Source: Anastrepha obliqua (Eukaryota; Arthropoda; Insecta; Diptera; Tephritidae). From it: a stretch of DNA of 64,000 nucleotides. The notes under the pieces are model-generated. The model was not told the DNA's origin and searched no databases. It worked only from the letters and a program-made list of their open reading frames with translations. The stretch lies in assembly GCF_027943255.1 (NCBI RefSeq), contig NC_072897.1, positions 57,188,406 through 57,252,405 of the forward strand. Reading direction: 5' to 3'. How positions within the stretch are numbered: position 1 is the stretch's first letter; each line of letters begins with the position of its first letter. Made by a program: the position numbers and the translations under genes. This document shows, one piece after another, positions 11,508 through 21,529 of the stretch.

Positions 11508-13065
11508 TTATGGTGTTTTAATTTCAAGAAATGGCCCCGCTTGGGTGTTTGGCATATGTTCGGTAGTTATTATTGATTGAGGTGATAAATACAGTTTTTG
11601 TCTATACTTAATAATGCAAGCGAGAATAAGAGTTGCAATAATAACTGAAAGTACAATAGATATATCTGAACTTAAGCTAATTACATTCATTTTTTTATTT
11701 TCATCTACTAAATTTCTAATGGTATCTTCATGCTGTATTTGTTTTAAATATAGATTTTCAATTTGTAAGTCCAATTTTGTAGCATTTTTAGTTTCTTTGA
11801 TTTTTGTGACTAAATTTGGTAATACGAGTGTTTCGTACATTTTTAAGTTTACATTTGTATAGGTTTTATTCAGAACATTAATATTACAATTTTCAAATTT
11901 AGTGAGGAAGGTTCCTTCTTGTCTTATTTCTAATTTGTTACAATCGTGAGTTATTTTTCCTTTAAAATTCTTAAATATGAGTGTTCCTTGTACCATTTCT
12001 ACTACTTCAGATTTTACTGAAATTTCCATTTTACATTGTGCTTCCTTAAATTTTAAAATGTTTGCAATACATTCATTATCTAATGAAATCAAGTTTTTTT
12101 CTAATTTGTCTTTCACATTTATACTATAAATTTTATTAGAGTTATTTGTTAATATTTCTGATGGGTTCAAAAACACTGATTTGCTTGCAATATTTGGTAA
12201 TGGTTCAAATTGGATTTTGGCCAGAGGACTAGGAGAGAATTGAGGTATTAGTAAAGTTAGGATAATGTTATTTTCTTGGAAAAGTACTACAATTTTCGTA
12301 TTGCTATAGCTATCGTAGTCGTTAATCAAACTAAGTTCCTTTTGCGTCAAAATGTCCGTGGGAATAATTCCCAATTTGCTGGAAAATATAATTTGTCCTA
12401 TGTTATCAATATGGTTATTCAAAAGCGATATTGCATTGTTTATACTATAAGTCTGTTCGATAAATCGGACTTCGTCTTCCAGTGTTTTGATTTTATTCTG
12501 TGCACCGTCCTTGAACTCATTAATACATATATCTACTGACTAAAGTTTGTTGTTTGTTTATATGGGCAGTTATGTTAGTTATTTGTTCGGTCATGAAATT
12601 GTTTATGTACGTCAAGTCACTTAGTTTATTGTAGGTGCCTTTTTCATTGTCCTTTATTTTGGTTAACGCGTCTTTTATTTCCTGTTCATCGTCGCTGTCC
12701 ATGGAGCCGGCGATGTACTTTAAGCATTTTCCTAGGACGTTAATTAGTCCCCTTTTTGACTTAGAGTGAATGTGTATACTATTCACTCTTGCTTTCAGCA
12801 ATATTAGATTTTTATTTACCGTTTTCAGAAGTCGCTCATCTTCAAATGTTATTCCCTTTAATGTGTTTAGATTATTAGAAATTAATGCTATTGTTTCCTC
12901 ATACGTCTTTAAATTTATAAAATGTAGGATTTTATTATAGTGATTAATTGTCCTGACTTCTCCTGTCTTGATGGGTATGTACCCATTGTTGTTTGTAAGG
13001 TCCTGTACAAAGATTTGCTGAGCAGTAACTGCTAGTACCAGCGTCAAGATTGTAAAGGTTAACAT
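11508..13065 (-). pseudogene. env: Family A env, unit 2 (one frameshift)
   Basis: This is the uninterrupted version of the env at 1294-6309. It has the signal peptide from the ATG at 13065, the basic cleavage site KSKR then GLINVLG, and a frame break at 12520. The second half ends in a membrane segment (ISIVLSVIIATLILACII) and a tail of about 30 residues ending EIKTP. Apart from the frameshift shared with unit 1, the reading frame is open. Loss of env function therefore predates the duplication. A polypyrimidine/AG acceptor lies just before the ATG, which fits expression from a spliced mRNA as in gypsy. Confidence 0.87.
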
Positions 13066-13117
13066 GTTCTGTCCTGTAATGAAAGGTATTAAGTATAATG
13101 TATCTATGAGTGCCTTA

Positions 13118-16100
13118 TCATGACTGTTTGATATTATTTTTATGTACGACTCGGCCAGTTTTAGTTTTTACTGTCGTGTTGTAATTCTGGGCAACTATTT
13201 CTTTTCGATACCTAGCTGACAACTTGTTTCCTAATCGTTTGTTTATTTTAACGAATATTTCCTCTCCCTTTACATATTCCTTGGGAATAGATCTATTTTT
13301 ATTGTGGTACGCAAGGTCAGTAGCTTGTTTTTCCGAGAGTTGTTTCACTGTTTCTTGCCTGTCTTTTTCTAGCAACTCTGGGTTGCTACTAACTCTTCTA
13401 CAAAAGAATATTTCCATTGGTCTTTTCCCTGTAACTGTGTGCACTGAAAAATTATTATATATTCTTTTACTGCTCTTTCTAATAATTCCTGGAATGACCG
13501 GTGTATTTTTTCGCATTGTAGGCAACGCATTATTTCTTGCAGTGTTGAATGGAATCGTTCGACCTGACCGTTAGAGCTACTTGTATATGGAGCTGTTCGA
13601 AAAATTTGTGTTCCGAACTCATTTTCTATCATGAACTTAATAGATTCTGAATAGAAGGATTTTTCGTTGTCCATGACCAACGTTTCAGGAATTAGTGAAA
13701 AGAGAATGTCTCTTAGAGGTTGCCGTATGTCTTCTGCCGCTCTGGACTTTATGGGCTTTGCCATAGCGTATTTAGAAAATTTATCAATTGCTGTTAGCAC
13801 TAGTTCCTTTCCCACCACAAATATATCTAGGTGAACTATCTGACCGGGGCAACATGGTATGGGTGTTGGCTGGATTTGGGGTTTTATTGGGTGACGATCA
13901 ACTTGTTTTCTTTACAAACTACGCATTTTTTTATAATTTTTTTAATTTTGTTCGCCATTGAGGGGAAATAGTACCTTTCAAGAATTTGAGTACGATTTTT
14001 TTTACAGTTCCTGTGTGCTCTGTCATGCACCCTGATTATGATATTCTCCTGTTCTTCTTTGCTAATTATATCGTCCACCATTACTTGGGTGAATCTTATT
14101 TTGTATTTCAGGAAGTGTAATGGGTACAATTCCTGTATTTTTCCCATAATTTGTTCGTCCGTTTTTATACAGTTTATCACTGATGGATTTAAATATCTCT
14201 TCAAAATGGAAATCAATTTCTCCTCGCAATAATCTTGTTCTGTTATAATATGACGGTGGTACGTGGGGAATATTATTTTAAATTGATAAGATGACATTAC
14301 GTCTCTATTCAGAAATATTTGATTCTTAAAGGCATTTATAGGTGCCTCAACACCAAGGATTAAATTATGAGCCGAACTTTCGTCTGAGTTCGTGGCTATT
14401 GATAGCGTGTTTAACTCTTGCTCCGTTATCCTAGATAGAGCATCTGCTACAACATTCGCCTTTCCTGGCTTATAGAACATTTCGTAATTGTACTCTTCGA
14501 GTATAGCCTTCCATCTCTTCATTTTACGGCTGGTGGTCTGTGAATATTTTGACCTTAACCGACCCATACAGGTAATTTCTCAAAGAGTTCAGAACCCATA
14601 TTATAGCTAACATTTCCTTTTCGTTAGCCACATAATGCTCCTCCGTTTTATTTAAAGTTCTAGAGATAAATGATATTGGTCTATCATTTTGTGAAAGGAC
14701 TGCACAGATAGCAAAGTTTGAGGCATCTATTACTAGCTCAAAATCTTTACTAAAATCTGGGTAAGCAAGTACTAAATCTTCTGAGGTGAGTGCATTCTTT
14801 ATTTTGACAAAAGATTCCTTAGCATCATCACTTAAACTTATTCGTAATTTTGCGGATTTATTTTTGGACGTTCGTCCTTCCTCCCCCCTTAAAAGGGATG
14901 TCAGGGGCTTGGCAAGTTTTGAGTAGTCCTTGATGAACCGCCTATAGTATCCTGACATGCCAAGAAAACTACGAAGCTCTTTAAGGGTTTGTGGTTCAGG
15001 AAAATTTTGTATAGCCCTAACCTTTTCCTGATTAGTTTTAATCCCATGGGGTGTAATAACGTAGCCTAAAAAATCTACTTCTTTTTTGAAAAACTTGCAT
15101 TTGTATAATTGCACCTTCATATTGGATTCTTCCAAAGCTTTGAATATGATTTTTATGTGTTTAAAATGTTCTTCTTCTGATTTACTGAAAATAATGATGT
15201 CATCTATGTAAACCTAGCAGCATCTTCCAATGTATTCCCGTAGGACATCGTCAAGCGTACGCTGGAAAATTGGCGGTGCGTTTTTTAGGCCAAATGGCAG
15301 CCGTGTGAATTCATATTTTCCATTATTTATGCTGAACGCAGTTTTTTCCATATCAGATGTTTTTAGTGGAATCTGATGGAATCCACTTTTAAGGTCGAGA
15401 ACTGAAAAAAAATTACTAGTTCGTATGTAGTTGAGAGATGACTTCTGAAATCTCTGGAATGGGATATCTGTCGGCAATTGTGATTGAATTTAACTTCCTA
15501 TAGTCTATGCCCATTCTATATTATTTTTTTCCAGTTTGGTCTGGTTTCTTAGGAACTATCCATACCGGAGAGTTAAAAGGAGACCTAGATGGTCTTATGA
15601 TTCCATCTTTTAGAAGCTTTTCTATTTGACTCTCTACTTCGGATTTCAATGAAGCAGGGTAAGGGTAGAGCTTCGTGTACACAGGCGAGCTTGTCGTGGT
15701 TCTAATTTCGCCCACTACTCTAGTTGTATACGTAAGCTTTTCATCCGGTTCTGAAAAAAGGTTACTATATGTATTTGCAATTATTTTCATTCCTTTCTTT
15801 TGTTCGTTTGACAAATTTTCCTCTTCAATGTTTATTGCATTTACACATTGCGTCGGGAGTTGCTTAAGGTTTACTTTGAAACCATTACTTAATACCATAA
15901 TATTTTCATTGGTATAGATAACTGCCCCTATTTCCCTAAGGGTACCGTTCCCCAAAATACCATCGAATGTTTTTAGAGCGGGCATTAGTAAAATTTTATT
16001 TTATTATCTAACTTAAAGAGTTTTACAAATGTATGCTCGCTAATTTTTATGTCGCTTACTATTGACCTGGCAAAAAATGGATTTTTATTTGCTATACGCT

Positions 16101-16260
16101 TACTCACTAATTCCGGCTTAACATAATTATTGCTTGATCCTGTATCTAATAAAAATTTTAGCGTCTTTCCGCTCTCCGTCCTTACTTCAAAATATGTCAA
16201 CGAAGAGCTTATCATGCTAAAAATGGATGTCACTTGGTTCGCCAAACTGCTTATCCTCAT
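13118..16260 (-). pseudogene. pol: Family A pol, unit 2 (protease, RT, RNase H, integrase; multiply broken)
   Basis: Domain order and motifs are as in unit 1, but the region between protease and RT (15521-15985) is complete here. Shared lesions sit at 15985 (frameshift), 15521 (nonsense), 14524-14567 (RNase H deletion) and 13369-13525 (integrase frameshift). Private lesions are a nonsense codon directly before YIDD (15212, tac to tag on the coding strand) and a one-base loss near 13900 in the integrase zinc region. The protease active site LLDTGSS is intact. The element would depend on proteins from another copy. Confidence 0.88.
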
Positions 16261-17416
16261 CTAACTGTTGTTCGTTTGTTATTCCAGTCGTATTAATATG
16301 ATACGTTCTCTGATTTTTTGCTTGTTGATGATTACCGAATTGTTTTGGCCTTTTTCCAAAATGTTGGTTTGGTTGTGGCCTATTCATATAATTTATTCTA
16401 CGAGAGTGCACGCTTGAGTCTTCCATGGGTTCTGGCTTTGGCTGTGGCCTAGGTGGACGAGGAGGGATCGCGTTATTTTGTTCTCGTTGGTTAAAAAATA
16501 ATTGCCTTGGTTGCGTAATATAGGCTAATTGTGGGTGAAATATTGATTTCTGCTGTTGTCCAGAGTTTCGCTTTGAGTATTGCTGTGAAGGTGGTTTCCA
16601 TCTTCCGTTGTAAGCATGGTTCGAGCCAAAGCTTTGATTCTCCAGCTTGAGGCAAAGGTGAGGAGCCTGTGGCAAGTCCACCGGTTCTCTGATCCCTAAG
16701 AGGTAAGGCAAGTCGCCATTTAAACCCCTAATGAAGGTGTCGAGAGCTTTGTCCCTATATGCCTTTGTCAGCAGAGTAAGAGATTCATTACCCATTTCAA
16801 GACATCCTAATCTATTCAATATTAGTGAAAGATGTGAGTACACTTTTTGGTAAAATTCTTGGATGCTATTACTACCTTGTACCAGAGTTGTCATCTGATA
16901 TTCCAGAGTAGATAGGTCCCGTTTGTCCCCATAATGCGTGATTAGGCATTGTGAGATTGCACTCCAATTTAACGGTGTGTTATAAGATTCTAACGCTATG
17001 TCAGCGTTACCTGTGATTTTATTTCTGATCACACTCAAAATTCCGTAATATTTCGGCGTTCCTTTTATAGGTTCGTATATTGTCAAAATTCTGTCCACAC
17101 TTTTCTTCCACGAATTAAATTCTCCTGGTTCCCCAGAGAATTCTTTTAAAGATTTCACGACGTTCGGTATTTTGTCCATATCATTTAGATTTTCCCCCTG
17201 TCTGTCTATTGGTTGGTCCCTAATATTGGCTAATCCAGCGTTTGGATTGAGAGTTTCTCGGATAGCCTGAAGTCCTTGGTTTCTAAAAACGTCCGCCGCT
17301 ATATCCGAAATAAGAACTCTTAAATCGTCTAAGCTTAACTGAGCATTTTGCGAAGTACTAGGAGCGGAATTTGAGGGAAGTGTGGGGGGCCTTACCAAAT
17401 TATTCGGATTTGCCAT
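16217..17416 (-). CDS. gag: Family A Gag (399 residues, intact)
   Basis: This is the structural polyprotein of an errantivirus. The ATG at 17416 opens a single frame of 399 codons. Residues 1-30 are Pro/Ser-rich. A capsid-like helical region spans roughly residues 80-250 (SWKKSVDRILTIYEP through AYRDKALDTFIRGL). The last 140 residues are basic and rich in Q, P, N and R, with no CCHC knuckle, as is common in this group. It ends TAG at 16217 inside the run TTTTTA. In families B and C the equivalent run is one T longer, which is where a -1 shift into pol would occur. It is the only intact gag in the array and could still be translated. Confidence 0.88.
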   Translation of the reverse strand: MANPNNLVRPPTLPSNSAPSTSQNAQLSLDDLRVLISDIAADVFRNQGLQAIRETLNPNAGLANIRDQPIDRQGENLNDMDKIPNVVKSLKEFSGEPGEFNSWKKSVDRILTIYEPIKGTPKYYGILSVIRNKITGNADIALESYNTPLNWSAISQCLITHYGDKRDLSTLEYQMTTLVQGSNSIQEFYQKVYSHLSLILNRLGCLEMGNESLTLLTKAYRDKALDTFIRGLNGDLPYLLGIREPVDLPQAPHLCLKLENQSFGSNHAYNGRWKPPSQQYSKRNSGQQQKSIFHPQLAYITQPRQLFFNQREQNNAIPPRPPRPQPKPEPMEDSSVHSRRINYMNRPQPNQHFGKRPKQFGNHQQAKNQRTYHINTTGITNEQQLDEDKQFGEPSDIHF

Positions 17417-17990
17417 TTAAAAAAAAATTTTAACTGAAGCACAAGTAACTGTTAGAGATTTTTTTCCTCTTATTTAATGGGGAAAATAAAGACGTAATAT
17501 GTTTAAAAGGATACTTAAATATTATTTTTATAATTCTTAATTACGAGTATTAGATAGCTTACTATACTAAATACAGAGCTGCACTCGTTCTGGTGTCCAT
17601 AATTTATTTTAGGTTTTTTGTTGCAGATTCATAGTATTAGTTCGCGCGTATTTTTATATAAACCCTTAGGTCTTCTGTGGTTTTCACTTTACAAATTTTT
17701 GTTTTCGGTTTCGCACTTTTCAGTTCACAGCTATTATTAGCTTTTTGTTTTTTTACATAAAACGTTTGGTTATTTTAATGTTTTTACTTTAAAATTTTTA
17801 TTTTAAATGTTGTGTTCTTAATTCACAGCTTTGAATGGCGGGTGTGTTTTTTTTTTCGTTTTTACGCATAAACCGTTTGGTTAATTTAAGTTTTTCACTA
17901 GCAATGCGGCTGCGTTCCAAAACGCGTCCTTTTTTCCGCAAGGATACTCGGGGGCCTCGTTCTTTGCTTAATTACTTATAAACCAATTTT
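17417..17990 (-). other. Untranslated leader, family A unit 2
   Basis: This is the third copy of the family A leader. No open frame is present. Confidence 0.7.
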
Positions 17991-18002
17991 GCTCGGGCGC
18001 CA
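17991..18002 (-). other. Primer-binding site, family A unit 2
   Basis: TGGCGCCCGAGC on the minus strand lies next to LTR 3, the outermost 5' LTR of the array. Confidence 0.75.
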
Positions 18003-18340
18003 GTTAAGAACTTGTAAAATATAAGTTCTAAAAAAATAAATTTTTTTATTACCGGTCCAACTGACCGCACTTTATTCACTAACTTCCCAAAACCAAAAAG
18101 CCGCTAAAACAAGTAAACTACTTCATTTATATTAATAAAAATTGTGGCGTGACTTAATTCTAGGAACTTAAATAAGCAACTTTATAATACTTGCATTATT
18201 GCAGAAATCAATATGAAAATTGAGTAAGCAATTTTTATAATACTTGCATTATTGCAGAAATCAATATGAAAATTGAGTAAGCAATTTTATTAAAAAGAAT
18301 ATAAGAAGTAAAGAGTTCGTTAACTTAGTTTGGGTTAACT
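18002..18340 (-). repeat. Family A LTR 3 (339 bp), right end of the array
   Basis: It has the same length and tandem 53-bp blocks as LTR 2. It abuts repeat X at 18341 in the sequence TACATAAACTATAA. The copies of X at 30738 and 62690 read straight through this point, which fixes the insertion site. Confidence 0.9.
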
Positions 18341-19178
18341 TACATAAACTATAAATTGACATACAATATAAAATAAGTGTTGATTTATCTTCAACCGTTT
18401 TTTTTCTGAATGCAAACACCTATTTACATGTCCATACATATTATGTACTTATATTATCATATACCATCATTTATTTACATATAAAGTATACGTTCATTTA
18501 CATACATACATATGTATGTATGTAAGGAAAAACTTCATGAACTACTTTCAGAACTTTATTAAAATTAATTCGCGTCGCACGCATGCACAAAACCTTGGTT
18601 CACAACGCAGGCGCAGAAATAAACGCACTGCGTATTTATCCTCCCCATGTGACTCGGCATCAGTTCTCGGCGCAAATTTTTTTTTTCGTTTTTTTTTTAA
18701 TGTAATCGTAAAAAAATTTGTAATACATTTTATGTATCTGCTTTTCATTTCAAAAGTAACAAAATGGTGAAAAAATAAGCAGTCGAAGAAATAAACGCAC
18801 CGCCTATTTTTCCTCGCCACATGTTAGACTCGATTTCAATTCCCGGCGCAAACTTTTTTTTATTAATTTTTTTTTTTAATTCGTTTTTTTTAATGTAATT
18901 GAAAAAAAAAAATTATGTAATAAATTTTACGTATTCGCTTATTATTCAAAAATACGAAAATAGTAAACATTTAATTGGTTTAATGTCGAGGTGAGAAATG
19001 TGTTGTGTGTTGAGGTGAAGGATGTGTGGTGTTTCTAATTTTTGTATGGGGAAAAGTCAGTGAGGTGTCTATAAACTCGGTGTGCTAAATTTCCTTACTT
19101 CAAATCTTTCAAATCTCAATTGTACTAAAAAAAGCTCACAGTAACATTTGCACCTTCTCATTGCATTAACATTCTCTG
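18341..19178 (+). repeat. Dispersed repeat X, copy a (cut on the left by LTR 3)
   Basis: It matches 30738-30960 plus 38432-39053 directly and 61850-62700 in reverse complement. The copies stop agreeing just after the motif CATTAACATTCTCTG, so the repeat ends about 19178 here. No gene is visible. X has no target duplication or terminal inverted repeat that I can see, so its class (MITE, Helitron-like or segmental duplication) is open. Confidence 0.8.
18603..18960 (+). repeat. Two tandem units of about 175 bp inside repeat X
   Basis: The block GAAATAAACGCACYGC...CTCGRCATCA/ATTTCAATTC...CGGCGCAAA followed by a long T run appears twice in a row. The second unit is diverged. Both units are also present in the copies at 38480-38850 and 62050-62440, so the duplication predates the spread of X. 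Confidence 0.7.
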
Positions 19179-19400
19179 TTCATACTAAGGTAATTTCAAA
19201 TTCAACTTTCCTAGGGGACAGGAATTCAGATTTTTTCTGCGCTTACCAAACTACTGAGGAATTTCATAAGATTTTTCGGCACCCGACTTATTTCATGCCC
19301 ACAGCGAAGCGAATAAATTTGCGATTAAGAAGGCCGCGCGGCAGTTAATTTGTGGTACAGAAGCTAAAGTCGGCGGAATTATTCGTTTTGTTTTTTGGCA

Positions 19401-20215
19401 CGTATTTAATTCAGGTTCAAGTCCTGATGTCATATTTTTTTTCTTGCACATTTTTTTTTTACAATTCAAACCAGGAAAGTTTAGTAAAATTTTTGTTTTT
19501 ATTTTAATTAAAATTTCTTTAAAATACTGTTTTTTTTGTATTTCATAAATGGAAATTTCCTTTCGGTATAAAATAGTTCATACTGGATATGTCCTGATTT
19601 TTATATAAATCAATCAAAACAGAAAATATGTACATATGCCTTTAATCTCTTTCATCAAATCCAAATTATATTGATGAGAAAATATCATTCTAATATCCGT
19701 CCAGAAAGACAAACGCGCATACACACATACATATGCATATAATTACGCATACAAACTTTCAACTAACGCAGAATATGTGCATATAAAACTGCGAATCGAA
19801 TAAATGAGTGATTTAGAAAAGTTCATTAGTAATTATAGATTAGCGCAATCATGAAAGACGTGTTGTATATGCAGTACATCGTCCCATACTTGACTCTGGT
19901 TCAAGTCCTGTACACACTTTTCTTTGTTCGATATTTTTATTTAATTTTTTGTATTTGGTTTAATTAGAATTGATTTAAAATAGTGTATTCAGGTTTTTCT
20001 AATACCTGTTATTTAGAAATTTATTTTCTATATAACATTATTCATACTCTTTTTGAATTTATATGTAAAACAGCCATAAAGGCAATCATATGAATATGCA
20101 TTCCTATATTTAATCTCTTCAGTCAAATCTGAAGTACTTACATACACATATTGATGAGAAAATATTCTAATATCCATGGATGCATCCAGAAAGCCAAACG
20201 CGCATACACGCATAT
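19401..20215 (+). repeat. Diverged direct duplication of about 0.45 kb with a conserved GGTTCAAGTCCTG core
   Basis: 19401-19795 and 19890-20215 (continuing after the mariner insertion at 21528) share the order of several blocks: GGTTCAAGTCCTG, TTTAATCTCTT, TTGATGAGAAAATAT, TTCTAATATCC and CCAAACGCGCATACAC. The 13-bp core resembles a tRNA T-loop/pol III B box, and in the first unit it forms a perfect 5-bp T-arm-like stem (19411-19427). I found no convincing A box, so I do not call a tRNA gene or SINE. The stretch 19179-19400 before it holds nothing I recognise. Confidence 0.5.
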
Positions 20216-20218
20216 GTA

Positions 20219-21527
20219 CAGGGTGGCGCACGAATCGTGCTACAAAAACAAAACGTAATAACTTTTTTTCTGTGTGAGTAATGGGCTTTTTTTTTTATTT
20301 TGCAGATTAGTATTTAGATTTACAAAAAATGGAGGCTTGGGATACCGAAAAGAGGATTTGGATAGTGCAGCGGTACCATGCTTTGCAGTCCATCATTTCC
20401 GTCCAAAGGGAATTTAGGCGGGAGTTTGGCGGAACTCCCCCGAGCAGATGGACCATTATGAGGCTGGTGAACATGTTTGCTGAATCTGGAAGCATCGCAC
20501 GCAGACCGTACCATCGAGATCCCCATGTTCTGGTCGAAGCCACAATCGCGGCTGTAGCATCGTCAATTCAGGCAAATCCAAGAGTTTCGACTCGTAACTT
20601 GTCAGCGCAAATTGGAGTTAGCAGACGGTCATTGTAGCGGATAGTTCATGATGACTTAAACTTGTTTCCGTACAAAGTTCAAATCACAAGCAAATTAAAC
20701 CCTCTGGATTTGCCTATTCGCCTGGAATTTTGCCAAAAAATTATTGAAATGGCCGAAGAAGACAACAACTTCATAAATTGCTTGTTTATGTCTGATGAGG
20801 CCCATTTTGATCTAAACGGCAATGTAAACAAGCAAAATTGCCGTATATGGAGTCAATCAAATCCGCAAATACTCCATGAGATGGAACTGCACCCAGAACG
20901 AGTCACAGTGTGGTGCGCAGTTTCATCAAGGTGCATTGTCGGGCCATACTTCTTCGAAGAAAACGGTGTAACAGCGACTGTAAATGGGGACCGTTATTTA
21001 AACATGTTGGAGTAGTTTTTTTTATCCAGAACTGCGGCGAAGACGTATCCCTTTTAACAGCATTTGGTTCCAGCAAGATAGAGCAACTGCACATATAGCC
21101 AGACCAGTTATGGAGGAGCTCCAACGAAAATTTAGAAATAAATTGATATCCAGAAATTCCACTTTCCGCTAGCCCCCAAGGTCACCTGACCTCACTGCAC
21201 CAATTTTTTTTTTATGGGGTTATCTCAAACAAGAGGTGTATAAAGCAAAACCACGTAATTTGACTGAATTGAAGCAGTCCATCACAACAATAATTGAGGC
21301 GATCCCGACTTCAACCCTTCAGTGCGCAATGAACAATTTTCTCATCAGGTGTCGCATATGCGTGAATGAGCATGGAGGTCATTTACGTTCTATTATTTTC
21401 AAAACTAATTAGTTACATAAAATAAAATTGAATTATCTATACAATAAAAAAACAAAAAGTTAAATACATTGATTAGAAAAAAAGTTATTACGTTTTGTTT
21501 TTGTAGCACGATTCGTGCGCCACCCTG
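20219..21527 (+). mobile_element. Tc1/mariner-type transposon with perfect ~53-bp TIRs (1309 bp)
   Basis: The ends begin CAGGGTGGCGCACGAATCGT and are identical inverted repeats over about 53 bp. They are flanked by TA on both sides (20217-20218 and 21528-21529). The TIR contains the palindrome GCACGAATCGTGC. The single transposase gene is damaged, so the copy is non-autonomous. Intact ends mean it could still be moved in trans. Confidence 0.92.
20329..21412 (+). pseudogene. Tc1/mariner transposase, broken
   Basis: Residues 1-103 form the helix-turn-helix of the kind Pfam calls DUF4817 (WIVQRYHALQSIISVQREFR and so on). A TAG at 20635 interrupts the frame. Then come the second helix-turn-helix end and the catalytic region with the first acidic motif MSDEAHFDLNG. 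A frameshift near 21015 moves the frame to one carrying the second aspartate (WFQQDRATAHIA) and, about 36 residues on, SPDLTAP with the third. A further TAG lies near 21170. The C terminus reads HGGHLRSII and ends at 21412. Two stops and a frameshift make it a pseudogene. Confidence 0.88.
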
Positions 21528-21529
21528 TA

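Larger units (their letters stand above)
1..18340 (-). mobile_element. Tandem array of errantivirus family A (gypsy-type LTR retrovirus-like element)
   Basis: Three LTRs (1023-1253, 11129-11467, 18002-18340) lie in the same orientation. Two full interiors and part of a third lie between and beyond them, in the order LTR-interior-LTR-interior-LTR, with only one LTR between neighbouring interiors. Read on the minus strand, each interior runs PBS, leader, gag, protease-RT-RNase H-integrase, env, polypurine tract. The two full interiors are nearly identical and share several disabling lesions, so the duplication came after loss of function. The right flank begins TACATAAAC; the same X-repeat sequence uninterrupted elsewhere points to a TACA-type target. 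The left end is outside the window, so array length and target duplication are unknown. An assembly error is possible, but each unit has private mutations and insertions. Confidence 0.88.

Noticed and set aside
1..18340. Treating the array as two separate nested proviruses
   Set aside because: There is only one LTR between the interiors and no target duplication at the inner junctions.
19411..19427. Possible tRNA gene from the T-arm-like stem
   Set aside because: No matching A box, anticodon arm or acceptor stem could be placed around it.
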